A stretch of 64,000 bases of DNA from Rhynchospora pubera (taxonomy: Eukaryota > Streptophyta > Magnoliopsida > Poales > Cyperaceae): NCBI GenBank assembly GCA_028095005.1, contig CM051461.1:175095144-175159143 (forward strand), written 5' to 3'. Positions 35,525 through 46,683 of this stretch are shown here, one piece after another (position 1 is the first letter of the stretch; every line of letters starts with the position of its first letter). Under the pieces are notes generated by a model. That model saw nothing but the letters and a program-made list of their open reading frames with translations. It did no database searches and was not told where the DNA came from. The translations under genes and the position numbers were made by a program.

Positions 35525-35926
35525 GAGTTTAGCTATGGTGAGATGCATCACAAAAAACCGTCCGTGAGATGCGATCAAATCTCATGAATCTGGTTCAAAA
35601 TGACTGATCCAAACCGTCTAATATAATCTCTCTATTGAAATCTCCATGCAGACTAAATTTTACATTTTTTTCAAATTTTTTAAGTTTTTTTTTTAAATTT
35701 TAGAAAATCGTTAATCTAATTAGTTCTGAACCGTTAAAAACTGTCATTTTTAAAAATCCGAAAAAAATACTTAAAAATTATGAAAAAAATATAAAATTTG
35801 GTCTGCAAAAAGATTTCAATAGCGAGATCATATTGAACGGTTTGGATCGATCATTTTGAACCAGATTCATGAGTTTTAATCGCATCTCACGGAATACTTT
35901 TTGTGATGCATCTCACCATAGCAAAA

Positions 35927-35929
<3 letters not shown>
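35525..35929. mobile_element. Foldback element family C
   Basis: The left arm GAGTTTAGCTATGGTGAGAT pairs with the right arm ATCTCACCATAGCAAAACTC. The inner arms pair as well (GATCCAAACCGT with ACGGTTTGGATC). The size (405 bp) and inner plan resemble family A, but the ends differ. It is bracketed by (TA)n and (CT)n runs. Confidence 0.85.

Positions 35930-35967
<38 letters not shown>
35928..35967. repeat. (CT)n(AT)n microsatellite
   Basis: A CT run passing into an AT run directly right of foldback element C. Confidence 0.9.
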
Positions 35968-36501
35968 GATTGGCTAAAGTATACTCCAGCATACGGATTT
36001 GATTTAATAGAAAAGGAGTTTTCTTGAAACCTACCCATGAGAGCCATAAGGCTATCCCCGTCCTAAGGTGCTATACTACTAAATGAAAGGATCTTGTCAA
36101 CGTCCATAAAAAATAAAAAAATTCCCATTTCGTTATTTTTAGTAATTAAAGATTAAAAAATAATTAGCAACAAGAATAAAATAATAATTGGATCAATATC
36201 ATGTTGGCCAATAATATAATTATTAACCAAAATACTTGAATAAAATTCTTATTAAAGAATCTTATAATTCTTTATAATGATTCTTTATATAGCTAGAATG
36301 ACCCTTGCAAATTAAAGACACTAATTTGTTAAGAATCAATCGAATTGAAACTTGATCATTGTCATTGGCTAGAATTAGAATATCTACAAGATCGGATCAT
36401 AATTTGTATCGATTAAACAAATTGTCGGAATACCTAAAGAATATATTTGTATCGAAATAAGTCAAATTAAACAAATTTGCGAAGCTCGTATTTCATAGTA
36501 A

Positions 36502-37576
36502 TTATTTCTTCAACTTCAGCATGTAATGAAGACCCCCGCAAACAAGGCGGGTGGCTGCAGCCTGGGCGCCCGTGGATTGAAGAAAGGCCTGAAGAAAGTC
36601 ATGGGAAGAGCGGACTTCACCCTTATCAATGCAAATCTCTTTGCCCTTGGAAGTGGCAGGAAGAGACTTCAACCTTTCTATCTCGGACTGCAGCTCAGTA
36701 AGGCGAACAGAAGATTCTTGCAGCAGCGAGGAGGTCTGAATAACCTCGGAATGCAGCCGGGCCTTTTCAGAAGCTAGCTGATCCCTTTCAGATGTTAGCT
36801 GGTTCCTTTCGGCCTTCATCTGAGATATCTCTTCACCTAGACTTGCCAATTCTTGATCCTTCTTCTGAAGTTCGCTTAGCAGCTCTTCAGTTTTTCGCTC
36901 CAAAGCCCCGTTGGCTGACTTCAACTTCGCCAACTCATTTATCCGTTCTTTCTCCTGGCGCGCTACCCTCTCGCACGTTTTCTTCCAGTCAGAAATGGCC
37001 CCATCTCGTTGGAGAATAAGTTCTTTGGCCTTATCCAATTGTTTGTCGCGCTGGTCCAATGATATTTGCGCCGCCGACAGTTGATTCTGAAGATCCACAC
37101 TGACGCGGGAAGCACGACTCAGCGTCTCGGACATCAAATCCTTGTCCGCCTCAGCAGCCTGTGCACGAACCAACAAAGCGTCCTGAGCGGCGGCAAATTT
37201 TTCAAACAACGCAGTCATCTCAGCCTTGTCTTCGTCGGAAACGCGCTTCGCAAACGAGAACTGCGACAGGTCCACTTTGAAGCCCCAGTCCGACTCTTGC
37301 TCTCCACGAAGCACGCGAAGTTCCTTGTCGATTTTGGCATTCCTTTCGGCTAAAGAAGATAGGGACTTCATCCAAGCACTCCCAAAGTTGCGAGAGTGAC
37401 CATGAACGCTTGCCTGAAGACACCCCAACTCCATCAGTAAAGCATGCATGCGCATGAACTTTTTCTCCATTGATAGGCCAGTAAGCGCATTACTAATCTG
37501 TGGACACAAGTCCAAGGACACACGATGCAGGGAGGCGGCAAGACGAGGCACCTAGGCAATGAAATAACTTTGTCAG

Positions 37577-37613
<37 letters not shown>

Positions 37614-39079
37614 AGAAGAAGAGAGGTTTAGGTGAGCTAGGCAAGAGTGAAAACCTGAATCTTGGAAGGATCCACGTCTATACCAGGGAGACGCAGAGAA
37701 ACCTTCTCATCTTCATGAACTTTCCTGACGCGAGCTGCACGCCAGGAATCATCCGGAGTAGTTAGGCGACGCTGGGAAGAGGAGGAAGGGTGAGCCGATG
37801 CAGACTTCTCACCAGCAGATGCCTTCCCAGATGTCTTTTCAAATGATTGCCCCAGGGCAGTAGGCACCGCTAATTCATCACCAATAGATGATCCAGGGAA
37901 GTCTGGAGGAGTAGGCGAGGAGTGTTTCGACGAACCTTCGACACGCTTCCTCTTTTTAGTTTCTTTTGCCGCCGACCCTACTGCGGCCAACACCCTACCC
38001 GTGGGGGCTTTCTCTAATGAATGCGCGGTCTTGGGATGCTGAGAAATGCGAGACGAAGCGGGTTTAGAACCCTTAGAACCGCCCCCCTTAGCAATTTTAA
38101 ACATCGCAGAAGCTTTGGGGGCGGGAACAGGCGCCTTCTTGGCAGGAGAAACTGTTGCAACAGCGAGAGCTTTCGCAGTGGGAGACTCGATCGGTGGCGG
38201 CGACCCTTCTCCTTCCTCTTCAGGTGGAGGAGAATAGTTAAGTTGCTGCAGGGGCAGCTCCACATCTGCGCCATCATCAGGCTCGATGCAATCAGCAAAG
38301 GTGCGGTCATCCGGTACAGGGCTCCCCCCATCCCAACACAAGTGATAACCCGCCTGAGAGGTCCTCTTCAAATGAGATATTATGTCATGCTCATCATCAG
38401 TAGGGTCTGGGAATTCTACCTTGGTAAACCCAGTGGAAGTCATGTTCCAATCCGAACAGATGCCCATTCCATCCATCATGGTCCCCCGACAGAAGGCGAA
38501 GTTTTCTTCCCAGTTGCCTATTTTTCTGGGTTTATTGGCGAACACGCGATTCACAGTTCTGATGGTGCAGAATTCATTATGACGGCAAAATTTAAAGAAA
38601 TGTCCGAACAGTCCTACCGTGGGGGTGATCTTAGCCTTAAAACCTAACTCTGCAAAGTTCACCGTAAGCAAACGCTCGAAAGAAGTGATGCAGCACCAAG
38701 CAACCGGAAGAAGTTGGCCTGGAGGAATTTTTACCATATTAAGAAGTGTGCATTGAAACGGCGACAAGGGTAGGCGTATTCCCCACCACGCAGATCTGGC
38801 AAAGAACACCCTTCCCTTTGAAGTTTCGAAGGGACGATCCAATTTATCCGCTCCTTCTATATACAGCTCGCTTTTCTCTGGATCATCAAAAACCAAACTC
38901 CTTTTGAAATGGATTATTTTTGAATCAATCCAAGGATTAGATTCGAAACCCCTGGAAGTCGGGAACTTGCTTCTAATCTTCTTGGAGTCTGAACTCCTGA
39001 AAACCTTCTTAGGCATGGCGGGGCTAAGCAACACAAAAGATTTAGGCAAAATGATAGTGAGAACAGGCGAGAAGGCCAT
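36502..39079 (-). CDS. Antisense gene of a gypsy-type retroelement (putative plant transposon protein with coiled coil)
   Basis: Two exons, 37655-39079 and 36502-37551, join in phase 0 to give about 824 aa. Exon 1 (475 aa) contains, at about residues 85-230, the domain known from plant proteins labelled putative gypsy type transposon (RLPLSPFQCTLLNMVKIPPG and following), then a Pro/Ser/Lys-rich region. Exon 2 is mostly a long coiled coil (about residues 580-770) of Glu/Lys/Gln heptads. The 103-nt intron has GTTTTC at the donor, a pyrimidine tract of about 30 T and TTGCCTAG at the acceptor. The frame is open throughout. The flanking LTR is on the opposite strand, so the gene is antisense to the element, as known for additional ORFs of the Tat/Ogre lineage. 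Function unknown; lineage assignment is inference. Confidence 0.75.
37580..37610. repeat. Poly-A run (poly-T on the coding strand) in intron of antisense gene
   Basis: About 31 A in a row on the + strand. On the minus strand it is the pyrimidine tract ahead of the acceptor. Confidence 0.9.
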
Positions 39080-39785
39080 GACAAAAACAAAAGTAATAGA
39101 AAGAATAACAAGAACGAGGAAAGGGTCAGTACCAATATTCAGTAGTCGCCGTCAGGCAAAGACAGAAGAAGAAGGAGAGAAGAGACACAACCAGAGCAAA
39201 GGGAAGAAGAAGACACTTGCAGGGACACAGAAAATGTATTGAAAACAGAGAGAGAAACAAATGAAGGTTTGGAATCTATATAAAAGACACGTCTCTTCGG
39301 TTCTCCCGCCTAGAAGAGAACTTTATCCCTTTTTTCAAATTCCAACGAGAAGACAAATCGTCGCGACTCGATTCCCCCAAAGGATGCAATGATGGGAAGA
39401 TCTTGTAGGATCCCTATAGAAGATCTTGTGGCCCCCGCTCTCTTTCTTTATTATTAAATTAAATTCCCCAAATATTTCTTCCAACCTCGCATGAGGGCTC
39501 GACCATATCAACCCTCAATGTGCGACTGCGCCTGACGGATTCGGATATTAGTTAACATCATTTACTGTGCGACCGCGACGGATGAATTTGAACGTCGGCA
39601 AACACCCACTGAGGGCTTGCGGACAATGAGGACCTCATAGGTTCCGTCGTCTTCTTCCTTCCAAAGAATTTCATCAATAAGTAAACATCGCTCAAACATC
39701 GCCTGAAGCCCAATGTCACCACCCAGGAGTTGCCATAAGGAGCTTCCGATAAAATGCAAGCATTTATCAGAAGCTCGAGGGCTAA
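39080..39785. other. Gypsy element interior between antisense gene and LTR
   Basis: Moderate G+C sequence. It holds the leader of the antisense gene and about 450 bp ahead of the LTR without a convincing reading frame. No reverse transcriptase, integrase or protease motif is present in the fragment. Confidence 0.5.
39273..39286. promoter_or_regulatory. TATA-like element upstream of the antisense gene
   Basis: The + strand reads TCTATATAAAAG, the minus strand CTTTTATATAGA. On the minus strand it lies about 195 bp before the start codon and is followed by a CT-rich leader. The + strand version is the closer match to a TATA box, so its direction is uncertain. Confidence 0.4.
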
Positions 39786-40379
39786 TGATATAGTCAGATT
39801 AGAATATGGGCCTAGTAGTTATGAAAAGCCTTGCGTAAAGCCTTTTTCAGAGGAAGGAGCCCATGAGTTGTTACGATGAAGGCGAGTCCGAGGTCGTTAC
39901 GCTCAGAAGGGGGGGGCCCAGGAGCCGTTAGAGGGAGCTCTCATCAGTGGGTCCCCCAGAGGAAACGGTTTCTGAGCGCGGATGTCCTTTCCACAACGGC
40001 CGCAGGATGTTCTGTGACCTTTAAGCAGTAGTCGTTCAGGAGATCTCGACCCAACCTCGCGCTCGTCCTCGCCCGGATGAGCGTTGGCTACAGGCGAGGA
40101 AAGAACATGTCGAGGTTGAGGGAGAACATGACGACCTTCTTGCCGCAGTCAAGTAAAGAGGATGAGAACACGAGGAGGCCACAGAAGATCCAATGTGATG
40201 AGGGACCACCAGATAGCTATAAATAGGAACCCCCTCCCATAGGGAAAGGGGGGTTAGACATTTCTGTAAACAAAGGAATCCTTATGTTAAATAAAGAAAT
40301 TCTTACTCTTCTTGATCTAATATTTTGTTGAAACCTATGAGCTAGATTTAGGGTTATCATGTATGATTCAAAATTCATC
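39786..40379 (+). mobile_element. Probable LTR (3' LTR or solo) of the gypsy-type element
   Basis: A purine-rich stretch AGAAGCTCGAGGGCTAA directly precedes TGATATAG, as a polypurine tract precedes a 3' LTR. Inside are a TATAAATAGG promoter (40218), a short run to AATAAAG (about 40285) and an end near AAAATTCA. A second LTR was not found on the left, so the element is 5'-truncated or rearranged. The exact right end is uncertain. Confidence 0.55.
40218..40226 (+). promoter_or_regulatory. TATA box of the LTR
   Basis: TATAAATAG followed by GAACCCCCTCCC, in the usual position for the U3/R border of a plant LTR. Confidence 0.6.
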
Positions 40380-40400
40380 ACAAATTTTGTTTTTTTTCAG

Positions 40401-41065
40401 TACCATCTCAAATTGACGACCAGCTTTGTTGCTGTTTGCTATCTACAATGGCCCGTTGTAAAGATGAGATGCAAATGAATGCTATACTCGCATGCATAGA
40501 AAAGGCTAGTCCTATGCTGCATAGCTTGATATGCATGTTGTGGAATGAGTCGATTGGGTTTGATGAAATCAAGAAATCCTTTCGAGAGTTACTCAGCAAA
40601 GCACCGATTAATGTACGGAGACCATATTGCAACTGCTTAATAGACATGTGCACCTTCCGGCCTGGATTCCCTTCAGATAGACCTCGTGAACTTTTCCACT
40701 TAGGAAATATTTATGGGCTGTACCAGGGTTTACAAACCCAGCGGCTGAGTGAATGGTCAGTCGATTTGCGGAGACTCTCCCTTGGTGCTGCTAGAGCTGC
40801 TTTGGATGATTGGCTGGAGAGTGTGGCTGAGGCAGTGGAGGACAGTGAAAGGTTGCCGCCTCAATTCAGGATTTTCACTGGGTATGGGTTGGATAGATTC
40901 AAGTCAGCGCTTCCCAATTACCTGGAGGGGTATTTGTCGGATGCGGGGGCTCCATTTCACAAGAGCGAGAAGATGGCCGGCAGCTTTGTGGCTGAGAAGG
41001 CTGATCTGTTACAATGGTTACATGGCCAGGGCATTCTGACTGTAGATGTATCAGAAATTCTGTAA
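40401..41065 (+). pseudogene. C-terminal exon of a chloroplast-type PPR-SMR protein (fragment)
   Basis: The open frame of 220 residues starts at an acceptor (TTTTTTTTCAG|TA) and ends with TAA at 41063-41065. Residues about 30-110 match the region before the Smr domain (RRPYCNCLIDMC, GLYQGLQT). Then comes a Smr domain with EWSVDLRRLSLGAARAALDD, IFTGYGLDRF (the TGxG motif) and GSFVAEKADLLQWL. This closely follows the C-termini of plant PPR-SMR proteins of the SVR7/SOT1 group, as I remember them. No PPR repeats are found upstream: the preceding 4 kb is gypsy element. It is either a stranded last exon after a retroelement insertion or deletion, or a captured fragment. There is no frameshift. An ATG at residue 17 could start a short protein. 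Confidence 0.7.
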
Positions 41066-43097
41066 TAAAAAGTAGCTGTATTCAAAATTAATAGTGGGCC
41101 TTTTGCTGGGCCTATTAGTTACAGAGGCTAGCCTAGGCAGGTTATTTTGAAGTTTCTTCTGATAATAGCCCAGACATGTGTTTATTCCTTTTGTGGAGCC
41201 TGATCCTTTCGGCTAACCGTTCCGGGGTCTAGGAGTAGCGTTGGCTATCAAAAAGATTATCGTAGATCATGGTTTGTGTATAAAAAAAATTATTTGTAAT
41301 TTATTTGAATTATCAATTAATAATGCAAGTCATGAAATGAGTTCTCTATTATATCCAAATGTCATACCATTATTAATTTATTTGCATAAGATAAACATGT
41401 TAAAGAGGTAAGAAGGCACTACTACAGTGATACCAGCCAAGTTTTTAGTAGAGAAAACCCCATACTCGGAGCATCCAAAGTGTTAGGAATCATGTTATTA
41501 GTAGAAGAATTGACATCCGCAATTTTTTATGATGATGTATTGGACTGGCGTAGAGAGAAAAATTGACAATCTGAAGGGAAAAATGATTTCATTTTAACTA
41601 CTTGAGTTAAACTCACTCTGGAACCTTTTATAGTTCAAAGAAGAAAACATGAGTGGGATCCTTTAAAATATTTAAATTTGACAATAAATTGGGGCTTGAC
41701 CAATATTATGAGAAAAAATATATTAAAAAAATACTGTACACATATGTAGCATAGTACCACCATTCCCACTTTGCGCATTCCGTTATAATGGACTGTCATT
41801 ATTTGAAGAAAATATAATTGTGTTTCCATATATTTTGCTTGAAATGTTATGACAGCGTTTGGAATTCACATCTGTTATTGTTAATATAGTTGCATTATTA
41901 TAAAATTCTGACAATCGATCTTAAATTCTTAATCGTCTATTAAAAATCCCATATAAATCTCAAAATAGCACTCTCTTAAAAAATTATATCGAGCATGCAA
42001 ACCTGATCTCAATCAGACGATCGAGATTACGTGTCACAGTTGTTATTTTATCAGGACTATGTATAATAGCGAGAATATTAAACATACTAATAATGCATGC
42101 ATGAGCCTTTTTGAAAAAAACCAATAATGTAAGAGCTGCATATGCTGCATTCCAACATTGATACATTTTCAATTGGTTTGTGGCCACAAAATGAGAATCA
42201 ATCAATTACTGGAGCAACTGTAGAGACTGTAATGTTGCATCATCATGAGAGGAAGGAGACAAACAAGCTATTCGAACCAGAACAGTAGTAGTCAGCAGAA
42301 TACAAACAGTACTAGTTTTCGCTATACAATGACCAAATAAGAAAAGGCTTCACAGATAAGTAAATCACAGCACAAACCTCCAATCTCCAAAGCTGTTTCA
42401 GTAGACCCACTTGTCAATATCAGAGCACCCCTCTACCCCACGTCCCCACCTATTCTGACTTTTGTTCCGGACACAACCCGTCCCCACTTAGCCACTTAGG
42501 CACTAGATAACAAAATGGGGCTCCGCTGAATTGCATGATCACTGACAGGACCGACTTTTACCTTTCATATTTTAGTACCCACAATTACAAAAAGGGAACC
42601 CACGAGTAAAAAAAGCCAGAGAATTGAAACGGTGCAATTGTAAATAGTACACCTGGACCTGGTCCACCCAATAAATTTTACTCCTCTCCAATCTAGTTGT
42701 TTCTCTCTCTCACTACAGACTAACATAAGATGATAAGACTAGTCGACAAGTTGGAAACTGCCAGTCACGAGATGACTAAATACCAGACGTGGCCGTCTCT
42801 CAGCCACTTGCAGAACTGTTTATATTTCTACCCAACATTTGAAAAACATGGCATTCAACATTACTATCTCAGGTTCTAAAATATTAACAATATTATATCT
42901 AATACTAATATGAACACACATATATATGCATTCATTCAAGCAGTTTTGGATGCATGTGTCCATATTTTCTTCTCTCAACTGATAAAAATTAAACATAATA
43001 TTGTCAAATATTTGCACCTGAGATATTAACGTAATTAAATTTAAAACGGAGGACAGAAATTAAAATGCAGTTGAGACTTGGGTAACATATATGGGAT
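41066..43097. other. Intergenic between PPR-SMR fragment and APRR2-like 3' end
   Basis: AT-rich. The first ~150 bp look like a 3' UTR (GTGGGCCTTTTGCTGGGCC..). The rest shows no gene or clear repeat. Confidence 0.6.
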
Positions 43098-46000
43098 CTA
43101 GTAGTCACGGGGAGTGTGATTGGACAGTGGGGCTGTTGGTAGGACAGGTACAGTGTGGATACCGAGACGGTGTAACTCGGATAGAACTGACTCAGTCGAG
43201 GGTGGGGTCAGCCCCAGGGGCAGTGGGGCCCACGGCTCCGCCATTGCCTCCCTCACCACCTTGTCTATTACCTCTTCATCCTGTATAGTGTATATATACC
43301 ATGGATTAACACTTTTATACCAGCTAGCTGGGGTTACTATAACATCTCGAGCATATGCAAACAAAAAGTTTTGATTACCACAGAGAAATAATTGGAGCCA
43401 TCCTCGGTCCCATATTTGTTGCATGTTGGTGGCGGCATCTATAAATTTTAGAGAGCAAAGAAGAGAGGTACCAAAATATCAAACAATGCACAAAGAAGTT
43501 TATTTGATTTCAGTTTATGCTCCTAGTAATTTCATTTCAACTTACTGGAGAAGGAACATTGTGATTATGCGCATATGGTGGAAATACAGGGCAGCCCCAA
43601 GTATCGGCATGAACCTAAATCGATCACATACACAGATACACATTACAAATATAATCATGAGCCGGAGCCTGAAAGTTTTTCAAAAACGGTTGGCAAAATA
43701 TGAAGATTATTTTAGTTGTTCATATCATTATAATAGTTACATAAAATACACTTTGTGGTTCATTGGGGTCAATCTAGATCTTTGCATTTTTACATGGCTT
43801 TCAAACATGCATTTTCTTATTAAAAAGATATTATATGCATATAATTTTAAAAAAAGTATTCTACAAATATCTTGTAATGAAAATAAAAAAGAGGGACAAT
43901 AATCTTGACATTTAAATTAAACATATTATTCTCACAGAAAAAAAAAGTTTCAGTGCAGTTATTCCTAACATATATGAAAAATTACCTGAGGGTAGGACTT
44001 CCAAGTCCAAGTTTCTTCAACCGCCGGTACATGCCAGGGTTGAAATGGACGGTAGTAATAACTCTGGTGGTGATGATACCACGGTGCAAATGGAGGAACA
44101 GGGTAGTATTGTTGCAATGGAGGGTAGGGAGTAAGGATTGGCCTTTGCATGTAACTCCTTGCAGAGGTATCTTGTGGAGTTTTCCAGCTTTCTTCCTTTT
44201 TTGGCAATATATGCCTTCTGTGCATGCGATACTTCTGTATAACAAAATTGAGGAGTTAACCATTAAATGCGTTTTCCATTTATGAAAGCATTCAGACAAT
44301 ACGAATGGCAACAATGAAGTACGATGGGACACTGTGCGAGCTTTCTTTAAAAATACTGATTCATTAATGTAGATAGATAATAAGAGACCAAACTATCAAA
44401 ATAATAACTAAACAGGCAAAAATTAATAGCTACATTTTGAAAATAAAATATTATTTAAGAATTCACAATGAATCGAAGTTAATTTCCTATATCAATGTAT
44501 ATATATACCTGCAAGTGGCTAGCTATGTTATGTCTAGTTAGACCTTCAACTTTCATCAAATCAAGAATTTTGGAAGGGATAGCTTGATCTATCCCTAGCT
44601 GCTCCACTGCTTTAACAAATCTCTTGTGCAAATCTGGTGTCCAATCAACCTATCTCAACCAAAACAGAAAATAAAAGACAAAAATAAAATAAACCCTAGC
44701 TAGTTCCCTATTATATATATATTATATCATTTTGAATATGGTTTAGATATGTCACTATTCTATTTCTACCTTAGATTTCTTTTTGTTGTCCTTAGTTGCT
44801 TGTGATGAAGATCCATTTTTCTTCATTTTTGAACCAGTTAGGCGAACGTTGCCATGCCCCTCTTTTGCAGAACTACATGCATCGCTTTTTGATATCTCAA
44901 TGGAGTTCACCTCCTCTTCATGTTTTGTCAACTCTTTTACTTGTTCATTATCATTTTTACTTGGTGCAACGACTAAATCATTGCAATTTTTGTCAGCAGA
45001 TTTGTTATTTCTTTCTTCTGATTCTTCAATATTATTACTAGAAAGCCTTAATTTGCTCTCCAACTGTGGCGTCGATGGACTTGTTAATTTTTCATGGATT
45101 TCATGTTCACTTCTCTCCGCTTTTTCTTCTTGGTTTAGATGAAGCAATGAAACAACCATTTCCTTAATAGGGTTTAGTGTGCTTAAGGTGTTGTTGCACT
45201 CTCCCCTTGAATTGAATGCCTACAGTTCAGAGAGTAAACGGTCACTAAAATCAGAAAGAAAAAAAATATTAAAATATGTTGAATGCTGGTCCAACATATA
45301 TACCTTGTGAATGACATGTTGCCAAATATTTCTTAGTTTGTCTTCTGACAATGGTTTCTGAAGGAACTCTGCTGCACCAAGCTGAAGGACCATGTAACAC
45401 ATATATTAATTGAGAGGCGCTATAAACGTATAATAACTTCTTTTGTTAATAAGATATTAGTTTTAATTTGAACTTACAGCAATGCATTTCATCATGGTGC
45501 TTAAGCTAGAATCACTTGATATCACTGTCAATTAGATCCTTCTTTGTCAATATATATATGCATACGGTTGTTTGATAATTATACATGCAAGAATCAATAT
45601 ATAGTATATAATAGCAAAGGAACTTGAGAGCAGAGCTGCGACTGCTTTAGCAGCACTTACCAATAACTGGAAGATCACGGGCTTTTTCAAGAAACTTGAA
45701 GCTATGTTGGCAGTTGTCTGTTGTCACCTGGAAAATACAAATTTTAAAAGATTTTCTGCTAGCTGCCATGAGATCCAAATATATTTTTGTTTCATTATCT
45801 CGGACAATTATTTTACCTCAAGAATAGCTACATGAAATAATTCGGACTTTTCTGATATTGCTTTCTGTCCTTCGTCAAAATTGTCATACCAAGAAACTGA
45901 AAGAGATGAAAGATCCAGCAGATTAATTCAAGGATAAAATAATTAGAAAACAAAATTCCCCTTTAACAAGAAAACTTTAGAATCTACAAACACTAATTTA

Positions 46001-46307
46001 GCAACGAGGATATGCATTCGAAAGAACTGTTAAATTTGATTGAGAACATATATAAGTACACAACTCAATCTAAGATGCTAAGGCAGGCAGATGCCAAGAA
46101 AACGTGCAAGCAATATCTTAAGAAAAAAAAAAAGAAGAGAAATTACAAATTTTTATACATGCCTATATATTCCATTTGCTCAAGCTTAGTCTGGGTCTGA
46201 GAAGATGAATCGGCATCGTTACAAAGCAGGAGAACTCTGAGGCCTTTGGGAAAATCCTTCCACAATCGAAACTCATGATCTTCTCTGATTTCCTGACAAC
46301 ACACCAT
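43098..46307 (-). CDS. APRR2: APRR2-like two-component response regulator-like protein (GARP transcription factor)
   Basis: Eleven coding exons give a 522-aa protein with all phases consistent: 46163-46307, 45817-45896, 45661-45727, 45478-45524, 45304-45381, 44770-45219, 44509-44649, 43986-44234, 43546-43614, 43379-43438 and 43098-43280. Residues about 16-139 form a receiver-like fold. The conserved Lys is kept in FLQKPLS, but the usual phospho-acceptor Asp position reads AILEV, so it is a pseudo-receiver. Residues 140-289 are a charged linker. Residues 290-336 are the GARP Myb-like DNA-binding motif (VDWTPDLHKRF to SHLQ), followed by KYRMHRRHILPK and a Pro/Tyr/Trp-rich region. The C-terminus has the family's EPWAPLPLGLTPPS motif. 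Known APRR2 genes affect chloroplast and fruit pigmentation, which is family knowledge only. A long ORF at 43098-43424 reads through the last intron in the wrong frame; the spliced reading is better. The first intron appears to start with GC. Identification is strong; the exact APRR2 orthology is inferred. Confidence 0.92.
46163..46164 (-). other. Apparent GC donor of APRR2 intron 1 (GC-AG intron), copy 2
   Basis: Exon 1 ends in ...ATATATAG and the next intron bases are GCATGT; the acceptor is TTTCAG before 45896. Exon 1 must end in phase 1 to join exon 2 (giving MEYIVSWYDN, like the family's MDYIVTTF). The nearest GT, four bases further on (GTATAA), would put exon 2 out of frame and into a stop. 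AG|GCATGT fits the usual GC-donor context. The coordinates mark the last exon bases; the donor GC is at 46161-46162. The same bases occur in copy 1 at 1743-1744. Confidence 0.75.
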
Positions 46308-46670
46308 CCCTTTCCTCCTCTCATTCCTTCCTATTCAAACTTCTCTTCATTCACTCTTCAAAGCATTACAACATTCGCCAGAGTTGGTTTTCATGCCCAT
46401 CAAGTGTACCGTTGTAGATGTTGTAGATGTAGTTATAAGTTGCCAGTTTAATTATTCATGTACAGAGCACATCAGAAAGTAGATCTGAAAATTTAAAATA
46501 CAAGAAAAAGTGATCAAAGTTGAATGAGCTTTTTGCTGCACACTTTGTGAGCCTGCGCCAAGATTATAGGGCTAGATCTTTAGATTTCTGTTATTTCTGG
46601 AGGTAGAGAGAGAGAAAGCTGAGAGGATGTAATGAGTATCATGTCAAGAAAGTTTGTAACAAGGGAAGGT

Positions 46671-46683
46671 GGGGGGGGGGGGG
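46671..46683. repeat. Poly-G tract (13 G), APRR2 leader/promoter, copy 2
   Basis: This is the shorter version of the 22-G tract of copy 1, in otherwise identical surroundings. Confidence 0.95.

Larger units (their letters stand above)
33872..36501. other. Intergenic upstream of NPC; SSRs and a foldback element
   Basis: No gene seen. It holds the NPC promoter, a (TA)n run at 35487-35520, foldback element C (35525-35929) and a (CT)n(AT)n run at 35928-35967. Between 36000 and 36500 the sequence is plain AT-rich up to the unclear left edge of the gypsy fragment. Confidence 0.65.

Noticed and set aside
37066..37353. Plus-strand frames inside the antisense gypsy gene
   Set aside because: They are shadows of the long minus-strand coding sequence.
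41417..41440. CACTACTACAGTGATACC as a CACTA element end
   Set aside because: No inverted partner or target duplication was found nearby.
43098..43424. Continuous 108-codon minus-strand frame as the final APRR2 exon
   Set aside because: Its upstream half gives a sequence unlike the family. Splicing 43379-43438 in another frame to 43098-43280 restores phase and family sequence.
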